Notes: generated by a model not told the origin, from the letters alone. A stretch of DNA of 64,000 bases from Dromaius novaehollandiae (GCF_036370855.1 NC_088113.1:21224501-21288500); one strand, 5' to 3'; shown: positions 47,701 through 61,199, counted from the first letter of the stretch. Made by a program: numbers and translations.

Positions 47701-50255
47701 GGGAGGCTCCGGGGTCACGGCATCTCCTGGCCCGGCAGCCGGAGCTGGGACTGGGCACCGACGCGTTTCCACGCGGAAACGTCATCTCGCTGCCGGTGCA
47801 CGCTTGCACTTGCGACGCGTTGAGCGTGCAAAGCCAGCCCGGGGCTTTGGTCCGGGGCAGCAAGGGGCAGAGGGACGCCTGGTCCCAGGCTGGTGCCCAG
47901 GCCCAGCGCCAGCCCCCAGGGCCGGGTGTCGGTGCTGCATCCCCCGCAGACGCGGGCCGAGCCAAGGACGTTTCGGCTGTGGGTTTCCTCGCCTTGCCCG
48001 CGGGGAACGCGCTGCTCCGCACGACACACGTTACTGTGTTCGTTTTACTTATGCAACCGCCCGCGGGGTCACCGGTTCAAACGCGCTGCAGTGCCAGAGC
48101 ACCGAAATACGATATTTCTGTGTAATCCTGCAAAACAGCCGAAGTGCTAACGCGCCGCGGGGCCGGGGCTGGCCGTGTCCATCCGCGCTCGCCGGCGGCT
48201 CCGGGAGGGCGGCGGATTTTCCCATGGGCAGGGCGCTGGGTCTGACGCCGGGCTCGCTCGCTGTCGGAGGCCCCGGGCCGGTGGGACGTCGGCGCGCGCT
48301 GCGTTGAGCTAGTCGGGTTGTTTGCAGCAGCCGTGACGTTCCCAGCGTCTCCTCCTCGGAAGGGCACGGCTCCGCTCCTCCTCGACAGCCTTTGCGCAGA
48401 GCCGTCCCGCGGCGCTCCCAGCACGCCGGCAACCTTAGCTTGCTTTTATTACGAATTAGCATTACTGCTTGGTAATTAAACCCAGTTTTGATTTATGCCA
48501 TTTTTCTACAGAGCCTTCAGGGCTTAGAAAACTAATATATCTGATGTACCGGAACAGGCTAATTTTTAATCTAAGCGGAGATCTGCTCTCCGAAAGGGGC
48601 CCGTAACAAATGCGATGTTCAGCCGTGCGCTGTTTGTTCAGATGCAACGAGAACAGAACAAACTCGCCTGCTGCCAGCGCCCGGGAGGGGAGGGGAGGGG
48701 AGGGGGCTCGGGCGTTCGGCACGGCCCCCGCCCCGGCCCCTCTTCCAGCCTGGCACGGCCGTTTTAAGCCAAACACTTCTAGCAAAAACCCAGACGTACT
48801 CCTGATTAACCAGGTGCCTGTCCGAAGCAAAAGGATGTGGGAGGATAAACCTCCTGGCCTTTCCCGCGCGCTGCCTCTGCCCATCCCCAGGCAGGGAATT
48901 ATTCTATGGCTGAGATAAAATCCGGTTCCCCTTTGGCACTCGCTGTCCTCAGCCCTGCGAGCTTTGTTACCCAGCGCTTCAGATATAGCGGGAAGCTTTT
49001 AAGAGAGTAACCTTGTCCTCACCTCGCTGCATTAAGCTTGTCCAAGGTAAAAGCCTTTGTTGCTAGGTGAAATATGAAAAAAAGAAAAAAGGGGGAAAAA
49101 AAGCGGAGAGAGAAACCCAGGGGCTCGGCCGACTGCAGCCCTCACTGACCCTCCCGCGCTTTGCGCTGGCGCGGAGGAGGCCGCGGGGACGGCAGCGTTG
49201 TCCCTGCCGCTTGCACCACACGGGAGCTCGGCGTTCCCGGGGTGGCCGAGGGCCGGGAGCGACGTCCCCAGCTGCGTGTGGGTGGCAGAAGCCGCAGCTG
49301 TGCCTCGGGCTCCTCTGGAAACTGCTAGCAGTCTCGGGATTAACAGCAGCTAAATATAGCCCCTCTTTTCAGGGAAGCTCTGCGAGACTGGTCGGGAAGG
49401 AGGCTCGAAACCTCCGTCGCGTGGCTGGCAGGGCTGCGCAAATGCCCCGGCCCGGGAAGGGCGGGATGCGCCGCGGGATGCTCCCCGACGCCTCCCCGTG
49501 CTCAAATGTTGGGGGAAGCCGGGGCGGCTGGAGGGGGGTCTGGTGTGCTGGAGGGGGGGTCCGGCGTGCTGGAGGGGGGTCCGGCCCGCCGCTGCCCTGA
49601 GCCGCGGCCGCGCTGCCTTGCAGAGACGCGGGTGCCCCTGCGCGTCATCTACGAGCAGTACGGCGCCCACCTCACCCAGGACAACCTCATCAAGGTGGTG
49701 GCCCTGCTCACCGAGTACCAGAGCGGGGACGTGGTGCTGGCCGTCCGGGACGTCTACGTGCAGAACCCGGAGATCCGCATCCGGGTGAGCCGCGGCCGGG
49801 GGGCGATGCCACCGCGACCCTCCCCGGCCCCGGGGACCCGGCGCGCTGCAGCGGGCGGGCGGGCGGTCCAACCCCGTTTGCTCGCAGGTTTTAGGGGAGC
49901 CGATGCAGGGGCGGAAGCTGGTGGCCGAGGTCACGCTGACGAACCCGCTGGGCACCGCGCTCAGCGACTGCGTCTTCGCCGTGGAGGGCGCCGGCCTCAC
50001 CCAGGGGCAGCGGCTCCAGCGCCTGTAAGAGCCTTTCCCCCCTTTCCCCCGCGGGAGGGGGCCGAGCCGCGGCCCCTGCTCACCGCCCGCCCCCGCAGGC
50101 AGGAGCCCGTGGAGCCCGGCGCCGAGGCCAGGGCGCGGGTGGACCTGGTGCCCCAGCAGCCCGGCCTGCACAAGCTCGTGGTGGACTTCGAGAGCGACAA
50201 GCTGAGGGGGGTGAAGGGCTACCGCAACGTCATCGTCGCCCCCCCGCCCAAGTGA
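41378..50255 (+). CDS. TGM2: TGM2, tissue transglutaminase (complete, 13 exons)
   Basis: Calcium-dependent protein-glutamine gamma-glutamyltransferase that also binds GTP. It acts in cytosol and matrix. Exons: 41378-41387, 42306-42485, 43450-43692, 44811-44929, 45543-45671, 45783-45963, 46320-46455, 46538-46641, 46721-46960, 47124-47396, 49624-49784, 49888-50024, 50099-50255. All are in frame, giving about 689 aa (human 687). The N-terminal beta-sandwich starts MAE and contains VVRRGQPF. The catalytic core carries Cys278 in YGQCWVFAA, His336 in NFHCW and Asp359 in [11 protein letters not shown], plus the transition-state Trp242. The redox cysteines are kept (Cys230 and the Cys371-Cys372 pair in YCCGP). 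GTP-site Arg580 and Tyr583 (RDVY) are present, so GTP regulation is expected. The C-terminal barrels end [12 protein letters not shown] and NVIVAPPPK. The first coding exon holds only 10 nt. Intron 10 (2.2 kb) is the longest. Confidence 0.97.
43715..43850 (+). repeat. CCATCT/CCATCCC short tandem repeat in TGM2 intron 3
   Basis: Irregular hexamer-like repeats of CCATCC and CCATCT begin about 25 bp after the exon 3 donor. A related CCCCATCC run lies at 44699-44780, close to the exon 4 acceptor of the same intron. Confidence 0.85.
44699..44780 (+). repeat. CCCCATCC short tandem repeat before TGM2 exon 4
   Basis: Repeats of CATCCC ending about 30 bp before the acceptor at 44810 form a long pyrimidine-rich tract. 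It is the same motif as the run at the other end of this intron. Confidence 0.85.
49527..49590 (+). repeat. 21-bp G-rich triplicate before TGM2 exon 11
   Basis: Three units of about 21 bp (GCTGGAGGGGGGTCYGGYGT type) end about 35 bp before the exon 11 start at 49624. Each carries a G6-G7 run. Confidence 0.85.
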
Positions 50256-50841
50256 GCCGGCTGCCCCGGCCCCCCGGGCCCCGCCGGCCGCCCCAGCGCG
50301 GGCGGGCAGCGGGGACCAGCCGGGGGAGAGGGGCCGAGGGGCTCCCCGCGGGCAGCCCCCCGCCCCAACAAGCACCGAGCCAGGGGCGCCTGCAGGGAGC
50401 CTTCCTCCTCCTCCTCCTCCTGCTGCCGCCGCCCCGGGGATGCGCAGCCGGGCGGCTCGCAGGGACCCCGGTGCTCCGGCAGCAGCGAGGAGCTCGCAGG
50501 GACCTGGCTGCGTCCCCTGGAGAGGGGGGGCCGACGCCACCCGCCCCAGGGCCCCCCGGGGAGCAGGGGGGATTTCATAGAGCCAACAGCAGCGAGACGA
50601 TCTGCCCTGGCAGCAGCACTCGTTTATGCCAGTTAAAATTCTCCGTGCGCTATATACCTGCCTAGCCTAACTATTTATAGCTCTACCCACGCATCCATAT
50701 CCATCCATATCCATCCGCTGCCTGTAACCCCGCCGCACGGGTCAAGCCGGCATTCGCTTCTCTAACTCTTCCCATCGCCGCAAACACCGCACTGTGAAGA
50801 ACGGGACGTTACGTCGACATGAATTAACTATGCGAGCACTG

Positions 50842-50847
50842 AATAAA
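50842..50847 (+). other. Poly(A) signal AATAAA for TGM2
   Basis: Canonical signal 587 nt after the TGA stop (50253-50255). It implies a 3' UTR of about 600 nt. No earlier canonical signal is visible. Confidence 0.8.
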
Positions 50848-50869
50848 AACTCTTTTTCACTTCCAAAGC

Positions 50870-53800
50870 GGGACCTAGTGTTTCCTGAGCGCCCCTGGGT
50901 GCAGGGAGCCCCAGCCCCGGCACAGCTCCCTGCGGCTCTGGAAAGCTGCTGCTGCTCTGGGGTCGGAGCCGCCGGGATTCCTGCTTTTCACTTAAAGACG
51001 CCTGGCAAATCCCGCGAGCCAGCGAACGCGAAGGTTTGCTCCGCGGGGCCTCGCACCGGTGGCCCGGCCCCGGCCTGGGCTGGGGGCTTCGACCCCGCTG
51101 GCAGGCGCATTTTTGGTCCGAAACAGCATTTTGCACCGGGAGGCTGGTGCAGAGAGGGGCCCCGAGCCAGGGGCCAAGCCCGGGTCCCAGCCGCCTGCGC
51201 ACGGCGGTGCCTCGTGATGACACCCCCGCTACGGGCACCGAGAGCCTGGGGGGGCGGCGGCGGAGCCCCCCGCCAGCACGCGAGCCGCGGACGCCGGAGG
51301 AGCCGGCAGAGCCCGGGCTGCAAAGCCGCGTGCAAAGGCAGAGGATTACGGGCGGGAGGAGCTGCCCAGCGATAAACACGCTAAGCCCAGAAAGTAAATA
51401 TAAATGCAAAGTGCTATTTTAAGATTAGCATTTCACGCGGCGTGCCGGCCTTTTATTCCGATCTGGGGGAAATCTCAGCAAAACGAAGGCAGATAGGGAC
51501 CAAAGGCGGAACCAGGTGCAGAATTAAACCTGCAAAGGGAGAAGAGGGAGAGGGAGGGGGTGAGGCCAGGCCCCGCTGCCGCCTTCCCGCGGACCCCGCG
51601 CAGGAGGCTTGGAAAGCATCGCCGCTCGCTCCTGCGGGCGATGGATTAGATGTGGCACGTTGGCAGCCCTCGCGCTCGCGCCGCAGCGGCGTTTCGCAGC
51701 CCCGAGGCCCCAAGAGCCTCCCGGTCCCATCACCGCCCCGCGCCTCTCTCCCACGGGGATGCCTGGAGCCGCGCCGGGAGGACCGAGGGCTCCCGAGCAC
51801 CTGCTCCCGCCGGCAGCGCCTGGAGAGCCGCGGCGGGCGGGAAGGGGGGCATTTCCCCCCCGGACCATTCATCTCCCTCCTCGACGCCGTGTTTATCCCT
51901 GCGAGCAGCCGCACTCGCCCCGGGCCGTCCGGGCCCCCGCAGCCGGGCTCAGCCCACCCCACGGCTTGGCGTCGGCGCAGCAAACATCGCATCCCAAGCA
52001 AAATCCGTCCGGGCTCGGGGCAAACGCCCAGGGATGAGCTCAGCCACGCCGGGGGTCCCGCTCGCTCCCGCTTTCCCGCGGGCCCCAGCCCCGGGGGAGC
52101 TAAGGGGGGGCCCGGCGCAGCTCCCCGCTGGCAGGCACGTTCCTCAGAGCCGCACATGATGCACAGCCTCGCTGCAAAGAGCATTTGTCACACGCCGCTC
52201 TGCTGAGCCAGGCTTCAAGCTGCTCGATGCCTGGTTTAAAAATAACCAGCAGCTCCTCTGGTTCGAAGCTGGGTCCCGATAAAATAAACATTAGCGCAGC
52301 TATTTCTGAAGGTCACTGGCATCCATCTGAAGCAGTGCAAAGAGAGGCTGCTTCGACGGGAAATGGGGCTCGGGAGGGAGGCTCGACCGCCGGATTTACG
52401 AGGTTTGGCTGCGGCGCTCGGCTCGCACCACGCTGCGCAGCCTCCATCCCCATCGCACCCCGCTCGCAGGGCTGGTGAATCACCCGCGGCTCCTCCAGCA
52501 GCCCCGGACGCGCTCCCGGGCAGCGGCACTGTGCCCGGCGCAGGGCACGCACCCCCGGGCTGGGCCGCCCCGACGGGGCTCTGCCCGCTCTCCGGACGGC
52601 CGAGCGACGGGCTCCTCCACCCGCGAGGCTCCTCGGCACTCTCCTCACGCAAGCAGTAAATTATAAATTAAATATTTACAGCAGCCATTGCAGGGAATTC
52701 CTAATTCAGCATCAGCCCAGGTGCCAACGCAACGCGAGACTCTCCATGCGCAGAGGAGAGGTTATTAACGCGGCTCGGCTTGCTGCAGACGTCGGCTTGC
52801 CAGCAACAACCGTAAACTCATTCTAGTCTTGAGGACTTTTAACTTATGTTTACTGATGGACTGAGACTAGAAAAACATTACCCCAAAATAGCGTGCAGGA
52901 ACGTTTCTGCAGGACTTCCAAATCTCACCACCTCCCCAAGGCTCCCCCTCCTCCTCGCCAAGCAGGGAGGCATTTTCACGCTCGCCAAACAAACAGACGA
53001 TACCCGAGGCACAGGCGAGCGGCCAGCGAAAGACAAGGCAGACGAGAGGAACGCACTGCAAGAGCCGCAGCCGCGTTCCCGTAGGAAACGTCCCCAGGAG
53101 CCGCTGGGAACGCCACCGCCAAACGCCTCCTCCAGCGCGGCCACCGAGGAGGCAACGACCGCGACGGACCTCTGTGCCCGGCCAACCTTGTACACGGCCC
53201 CTGTACGCAGCCCAGGGAGGACAAAGCCAGCGCCCAGCCCCACGGCTCGGGTCCTGGCCGTCCCCGCGTCAGGCAGGGCAGGCGACCCGCGCACACCCCG
53301 CGCTTGGCACCACCCCGCCGCGGCTGGGCTCGTGCGTGCAAACCGATAAGGAGATTCCCGAGAGCCGCCAAGGCGTTCACAGCAGAGACCGGCACGTTCA
53401 CCGTCCCTCACTTGTTTGCTCCAAGAAAGAAGAGACAAGCCCCTAAATCTGCTTGCAATTCATTAAATCCCGCACAGATGCATTTCCCAGCAGCACTAAG
53501 CTAGAATACAAGGAGCTGACCTGGCTGTAACACCACCCTCAATCCGTGGTGGAGGAAAACCCTGGGAAAAGGACACGTCCTTCCAGCCATTTTCAGAGGT
53601 TCGGGCTCCAGCTGTGGCTGCGAAGCGCCTGCCGGTCGGGCTGACGCGCGGTCAGCGGTACCGCATGCACAAGGCGCCCATTTACCACGAGCAAACATCT
53701 CCCTGGGATGCAGCACGTATTCCTGCTTAACCGAGCCCCGCAGGAACCCCGGGGCAGGCACGGGACCGGGATTTTCCCACAGACACAGCGCTGGCTTGGG

Positions 53801-55250
53801 ACGAGGAGGACCACGCTCGCCTCTGCCTGGGGCGCCCGAGACGACGGACCCGGCCCAGCCGCCCCGCACCCACCGCCGGGCAGGGTCGGCCGAGCTGCTC
53901 CTCCGCGCGGGGCGCTTCTCACGGAGCCGGCCGTGGGGTTTTGGGTCGGCCCGGTGCAGAACCGAACCAGCCGGGAACCCCGGGAGAGGTGCTGCCGAAC
54001 GGAGCCGCTGCCGAACGGAGCCGCTGCCCCCGGTAGCTCTGCAACAGCAGGGATCGGGCAGGAAAGAAGAGCCCCAGCCCTGGGTGGGAGGCACTGGGCC
54101 ACCGGCCGCAGTGGGGGACCCTGGCCGTCTCCTAAGGCCGCTTGCTCTTAGACACGCTGCCACACCACGGGGAGGGAGGACGGCGTCGGCGAAACGTTCG
54201 CCGGCCAGTCGAAAGCAGCAGCCTCGGGCGCGCGGCCGGAGGAGCCGGGGACACTCGGAAGGACTCGCGGGATGGCGGTGGCTTCACCCGGTGCAGGCGA
54301 GCGGCCCTGCAGCACTCCAGGCAGACTCTTCTACCCCATCTCTTCACACTCCCGTCCTCCCACCACTCGCCCGTCTTGCTCTGCTCAGTAGCCGCTGGGG
54401 AAGACCAGTGACATCTCCAAAAGCTGCACAGCTCAGTCCTCCAAGCCAAACCAGGGACAGGACGGAGGGAGGAAGGAAGACTGGGAGGAGGAGAGCAGTG
54501 CTAGAAGCAGCCTCTGCAGGTAGCAGTCAGCTCCTAAAAACTTACTTGGAGTTAAGTGCAGACGCTCCCATAATCGATGCTTTTGGAGGTCAGCTGGGCT
54601 CAAACAGGAAAAGCACAGCGCGATCACTGCGCTCCCCACAAAGGCTGGCAGAAGAACCTGCCGCTTTCTCCACACCCCGGCCAATTCTTGCATCCTGCTT
54701 CACTCAGTCGGCTGGGGAAGGACGCTAGAAAACAAGCCCAGGAAACCCTGGTGCAGCTGTGCAGAAGCAGCATCGCTGAGCTAGTGCCCGCGGAGCGGGG
54801 CTGGGGAGCCCCAGGAAAACCCGCCGGCATCGGCCAGCCGTAGCTCTCCTTCTGCTCAACGTGAACTGCGGTCCGGGCTCCAAAACTGCGTGGTCTGCAG
54901 GGGCCAAAGCTCCTGCCAGAAACCAGGTAACCACGTAAGAAACGACTGCCTCACTGGAACCTGCTTCCTCTCTCATCTCACCAAGCTTCCCCGCTGTTCT
55001 TCCCCCGGCCAGCTTCCGACCTGCTCAGAGATGGGAAACAGCCTCAACTGCTCGCACCGCAGGTGCCACGTTTGGCCGGGGTTATCTGCAGCTCCTTATT
55101 GCCAGGTCCCTCCGCGAAGCCCCGAGCAACCACAGCAACACAAACAAGTGGAAGCCAAGCACAGATTTTGTTTTTCCCCACAGCTGCTGCTACTAATACG
55201 GCTAATCAAAAGGAAACAGGAGACCCATCTGAAGCTATTCAATCACCCAA
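50870..55250. other. GC-rich intergenic DNA downstream of TGM2
   Basis: No exon, RNA gene or transposon is recognisable. AT-rich patches occur at about 52200-52340 and 52650-52700. A duplicated 18-bp motif lies near 53995-54030. Open frames are uninformative shadows. Confidence 0.5.
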
Positions 55251-58200
55251 GACAAATACTCCCATCCCTTAGCCCCAGACCATCAGAGGAACTGGGAAAT
55301 GACACTTAAACAGTATTAGGTGAAGGAAAACATTTCACAGTTAACTGTGTGAACGAACACCCAAGGCAGATGGCAAGGGGAATGCGACTGCATGTCCTAT
55401 ATTGATACACGCTTTATCCCTAATTCCCTGGACAGCAAACAAAATATCTCAAAAAACATATTTGACTACTGTAGTAGACTAGATAATTGTCATCTGCTGT
55501 GACAATTACAGTGGCAGATGTCCCATCATCTCACTGGAACAACTGCTCCATTGATTCATATGGCAGAAGCTGTGCAGTTTAGTAACGAGAACAAGGGATA
55601 TCAATCGTGAGATGTAGGTCATTTTCCCAGTGCCGCCGTTTGCTTCCCGGGTGAACGCAGCCTCCGCGCCTCACCTCTGCATCCGTCACAGCACTGCACT
55701 GCAGGCATTCTGCAGCCGGGAGCACGGGTCCCCTTCACCAAAACCCTGGAGACGCTCACATGAAAAGCATCCTGCATTTTGTACTGGCACAACTGCAGCT
55801 TCGTCTGTTCCAGCATATGCTGAGGAGAGGCTTGGTATGGTATCAGCCCTTTTTAAATTGGTTTCTAAATGCTGTTGTGTGAAGCCCCTGCTGAAAATAT
55901 AGATAAAGAGGCAATTTTCTGCCTACAGTTGCCTTCCAGCAGGCATGTTTGACATGATCGCTGCAAGTGGAAAAAGAAAGAAGGCAAAGACTGCAGCAGC
56001 TCTCTGGAAGATATGAAAGCATTTGCAATGTTATTTGCACCTTCTTCCTTTCAATCCTCTTCCCACAAGACCTTGCTTATCACAATATAATCCCCCAAAG
56101 AAGCTTATTTGCTTCTTGGACTTCTAGAGCAGCTCTGAGCTGGACACCTCACCAGGAATTCCCGTTGACTTGGCTCATTGATCGGCATGGAGACCCTCCC
56201 CTGTACGTCCTAGATACTCTCCATTAGCAGCACGCACAAGATCACAAAATCCAAGCCTGTAGATAGGCAAAACCTCCAACTTTTTTGAGATCCATCCTTT
56301 CACAACCAGATGCCACTCCAGAGAACCAGCCTCCTTCGCACCCCGCCTTCCCCATCATCCATCACACTACTTTCTGCATTGTAAAACTGCCTCTGATATT
56401 TCCTGGACCATAAAGCTTCGACTGTGACTCTCCTTTACTTGCCATGGTTTAACAAGAACATTCTGTTCCTTCTCCCTTGTAAACAAGTGATCCAAACTCC
56501 ACTTTCATTTTACTTGGCTATTCAGACAAGATTTTTTTTCCTAAGACAGTACAAAAATAATAATTCTTGTGCTAATGCAAATTCCTTTATCTTTGAAATA
56601 GTGATACTGTACCCTCAAGAATATAAATCTTGTTCATTGCTTGTTTATCCAACATCTCCAAAATATGACTAGCAACTCCAGATTTGTGTTAGGAAATTTG
56701 GTGGACCCCAAACTCACAAACCATAGCAAATTTCAAACAGTAAAAAGGCAGTTGATGTTTGTGGCACTACCCTAAAAATAAGTGAAATTACTGGCAAATG
56801 CTTGTTTCAATCTCATTCCACTATTAATAGACTGTCATAGTAACTATGCCAATGCTTCATTAAAGTGTTTTACAAGGTCATTTATTTTCAGATGGCACGA
56901 GGTGAATTTCGTATTTTTTTAATCTGATCTTAAAGATAAGCACACACAAAGCTGGTAACTGACCAGGGAACAAACATATCCTCCAGTGCTCAGCCCAAGT
57001 AAATAACTGGAATAAGCCCACGGCAATCTTACGTCTCCTCACGCCTCCCCGGGGAGGCTCCTCCGGGCAGCACAGTCGATCCCGACTCCCGCACGAGCTC
57101 GCCAGCGCGCCGAACGTCCGCGTTTCGGAGAGCTCCTGCGACTGGCACGCGTGCAGGCGTGAATTCCTGACAGGGACAACAGCTCTTTGACCACAGCAGG
57201 GCAGGCTCTGGCACATGAAACGTGTAGTCCGAGGTATAAAACCTGTTGATACATGCCAACCTAGTAAAGAATTTCGGGTATGTTTTTTGCCTTAAGTTTC
57301 CAGAAGTCTGTCTTCGGGATTCTTTCCCTGCAGACATTTGGCACCAGTAGCTGTCTTCCTCGTGACACCACAGCATTTATTTTATCAATGTAAATTGTTG
57401 TTTTACCCCAGCCTGCACTTTTTATCTTTCATGACAAGATTTTAACCTTTTTACACATAACTGCAAGTTTTGTCCCCTATCTCTACGTTGTTTTTGTTGC
57501 TTTTCCTACAATCCACAAATTACCACTTCATTTCCTCTGACAATTACTTGATTTTCTCACTTCTGTATTTTACCTTTACAGTCCTTCCTCCATCCCCCAA
57601 AAAGCTAAAAACATTGCTTCAGCTTTATTGGAGAGAAGTCCATATCTCAGGATCTTCCTTACACTCCTTCCCCAGCCAGTTTTTACAGAAGACTGTTACG
57701 TGATGGGCTAGCTATGCCAATCTTGCTTTCTTATCATAAGTATGACCTGTGATCTTACAGACTTAAATATGTTAATCAACTAGAATCAAGTTCTCTTCTC
57801 ACCTCTTGCAGCTGTGTACGCTGTCGTTAATGTGTTATACTACTCCACATACTCACCAGGTATTGTTAAGGGAATACATTCTATTGCAATAACTGTAGTT
57901 AGTTGTACAGAAAGCAGTAAAAGAGTCAAATATTTTTGGAGGAATTTGTTTCAAATCTGCAATAAAAAGATTCTCAAGGGCAAGAGAGGACATCTGACAC
58001 CTAGTCACATTTTATGTCTTTGAAAAAATCGCTCTAGCTCCTACAAACACTGTACAAAGGTGGCTTTTCACTGGAAAGAATCATACCAGACTCCCTCCCA
58101 TTCACAGAAAGATGTACATTGAGCTCCTTGCAATCCTTTTGTGAAAACAGCACTAAATATATTCTTTACTAGAAGATTTGTAATGGAATAAGAATCTAAG

Positions 58201-58825
58201 TAGCTTTACTGATGCTTTCCAAGACATATGAAACAATCGCTAAGTTTGCCCAGAGACCATTGTATAGGAGTTAATTGGCCTGAAGAACCCACAAGCCCCC
58301 CCCGTGCAAACCTCTGAGATGATTAACACACGATAGACTGCAACGATGCTCCTCCTCTAAAGTAGGAACACTTTGACTAGGCAGTATAGCAAACAAACCC
58401 TGCCGGAACAGCAGCTCTTGATGCTTGTAGAGGAAAGCCGGTCTCCTGTCTCCCAGGTTTGGCTTTAAGTGGAGAGAGTAATTATTTACATGTTCCTCAG
58501 CACAACCTGGATTAATTTATGAATTAAGAAGCTAGCCTTCTGTACCTTCTGTCCCTCAAGTCAGAAATTATTCCAGGACAGCATATTTTATTTTTGTTGC
58601 AGTGATGAGCTGAGAAAATTATACATTGATTTGGCTTATAAACTTTTGTAAAATGTGACTGTTAATTTGGCAAGTCCAAATGATACCCCACACCTACAAA
58701 CTCTAATGTACGGACCAGTCAGCGGTCGCTGCCCTCTGACTTTAGACCTCTGAAATAAAGCAAAGCCCATGGTGTGCCAGTGTAACACTGGTACTGTGAA
58801 TAAAAATAAAAATAATAAAACCACT
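55250..58825. other. AT-rich intergenic DNA between the TGM2 and RPRD1B 3' ends
   Basis: Composition switches to AT-rich here. I see no conserved coding segment. A small GC island at about 57030-57180 contains a 16-bp perfect palindrome (57043-57058). The two flanking genes are convergent, so promoters are not expected. Confidence 0.5.
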
Positions 58826-58829
58826 ACTA

Positions 58830-61199
58830 TTCAACGACACCCTCTTTATTCAAAAATAGATATCTATGAGACATTTCAGAATATACTGCTGTCACAAATG
58901 GCAGCCTATACTTCTAAATTAATTCCTAAAATCAATTCATATACAGATTTAAGCTTTTGTTAAAAAAAAGACACACCTTGGGGAAATCTGCTTAACCTTG
59001 AGAGAATTTCACCCAGTTTACCAGATGCCCTTTGCCCAAAAAATAAAGCAAATAAAATTAAAAACGAGACTTCATTTAAATTAAGCAAAATAAAACACAC
59101 ATGTATATTTGGAAAAACAAATCAAAACATTTCAGTTAAAAAAGAAAAAAGACATACAGCTTTCTCACAGAAGATCTGCCCAAAACAAAGTGAAATGTCA
59201 ATACATTTGTCTACATAATTTTTTTTAATGACAGCTTTTTTTGTCCTATAATGGATACACATTCAATCAATGGTCAAAATAATTACTGGTTAAAACAGCC
59301 TCAGGGTAACACCATGAGCTGAAATAGGATAGAAATGGATCTTCTGGTTTGGGTTTTTGAGGTATTTTTTTTTTTTTTTTTTTAATTTTTGGCAAAAGCA
59401 GAGAGAATATACAGTGCTTTATCTAAATATTATTTGGACCATAAAGGGTTGCACAATCACACTAATTCATGGAAAAAGTACTTCTGTCACCGAAATTTTC
59501 CTGTAAACTGAAGGGAAAAGCACATTTCTTGGCTGGGCAGTAAGGGTGCAAGAAGTTTAACCGGAAAAAAGGAAATAATAAAAAAAAAAGGACGAAGTGA
59601 AGTGTCAGTAAGAAAAGCACACGAGCTTTTTAACAACTTCATGACCAAAAAAAGCTGTATTATCTAACTGAATGCTGAATATGCTACCTAGTATCCTGTA
59701 AAATAAATTAATGAGAACGCAGAATAAGCTTTGCATTTCTGTAGGTTTCCTCTCATGTCTTTGACAACAGCAGCTTAAGACTATAGGGAGGCACAAACAC
59801 AGCACATTACTTTGACTAATTTCAGCCTCTGTGTTACAAAACCTGTATTATCAGATCAAGTGTTTCCAGAAACTTAAGATGTTTTATAGTGAGAGGTGCT
59901 AAATTTAAAAAGAATTGTTAGCCAGATTGGAATGGTTTTTAATGATTAGAGAGTCCAGCTTGTTAAAGCTAACACACAAACTGAAATCTAATTACATCCA
60001 TGGCAGTTAAAACATTAGCTAGCAGAATCATGGAATTAAAGAGTATTTTAAATTTGTTTTTTGACTTTTCCCAATAATAAAATCAACTCACATTAATCTG
60101 TGACACAAAATTAAGTACATCCTTCTAATATCTACATGCATGGTCATGGCACATGTACATACAGGATATGTGCACACATACGGGTCTATATTCTATATAA
60201 ATAAAAATTTATACCACATTTAACTTCTGCCCACCAAATAGCTTCACTAAAGCTAGAGAGAGAATTTATAGAATAGTATTTTCAATGTAATCTTCCTCAG
60301 AGTAAATCAGACAGTACCTGTCACTGGGATATCACCAGTTGCAATCCACCATTCCAACCTCTCAGCTAGTTAAAGCAAAGCTTCTGTGACCATCTACTTT
60401 TGTATAATGGAGAGGAAAAATGTGGTATAAATCTACGGTAGCTAGAACAAAATTTACTTCCACTCTTGTTTAAGTAATATCCAGTTCTGCATTGCTCAGC
60501 AGAGCGTAAATTATGAAACTACCTCTAATTCACAAAGAAAAGCTGTTTATTTTTATTGCCTGTGGTGAGTCTCGATTTATGTACATGCCAAATAGGAACT
60601 ACCTTCATATCAGCCCTACAACAGTATGAGGAACTGTAGATTTAAGAAAATATTTCTCTGTACCATTGCTCAATAGATACCTTCTCCTTACACTGGCATG
60701 GCACAGTATCTGCACACATACACATCCCTAGGAAGCCCACTAGCCTCTCTACTGTTCTCAGATATGAGGTTCAGAAACCCAACTAAAACAGACGAGACTG
60801 ATTCAGAAATAATACACACTTTTACAGAGAAAAATGTTATATGGTCAACCTTTCTTTGAAAACTTTCCAGGTATATATGTACATGATTCGCATGACTTTT
60901 GTGGGGGTAACAAGTGCTAAGAGCAAACAGAAACTAAAGAGTACAGGAAAAATGTGAGAACTAAGTTTGCCTATATGGACTACCCCCACTCCCTTTAGAG
61001 CTCACAAAAACTCACTCTTTATCCTCCCCTCAGCATGAGCCAATGTACACAGAGAGAGGGTGAGCGTGAGCAGCCAAGAGGTTGAAAGCGGGGTCTGCAA
61101 GTTCCTTCCTACGGGAGATCTTGGAAGACTGGATTTCCAGTCAACACCAGTCTTCTTACTTCTGCTGGTAAAAATGGAAACTGGGGGACAGCATTTGTT
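58830..61199 (-). other. RPRD1B: RPRD1B 3' UTR
   Basis: About 2.35 kb of AT-rich sequence lies between the RPRD1B stop and the first convincing minus-strand AATAAA (58845-58850). It contains an A-run in the transcript (plus-strand T19 at 59365-59383). The extent is inferred from the poly(A) signal. Confidence 0.65.
58845..58850 (-). other. Poly(A) signal AATAAA, probable RPRD1B 3' end
   Basis: TTTATT on plus reads AATAAA on minus, about 2.35 kb downstream of the RPRD1B stop. Other AT-rich variants upstream could serve as alternative sites. Confidence 0.55.
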
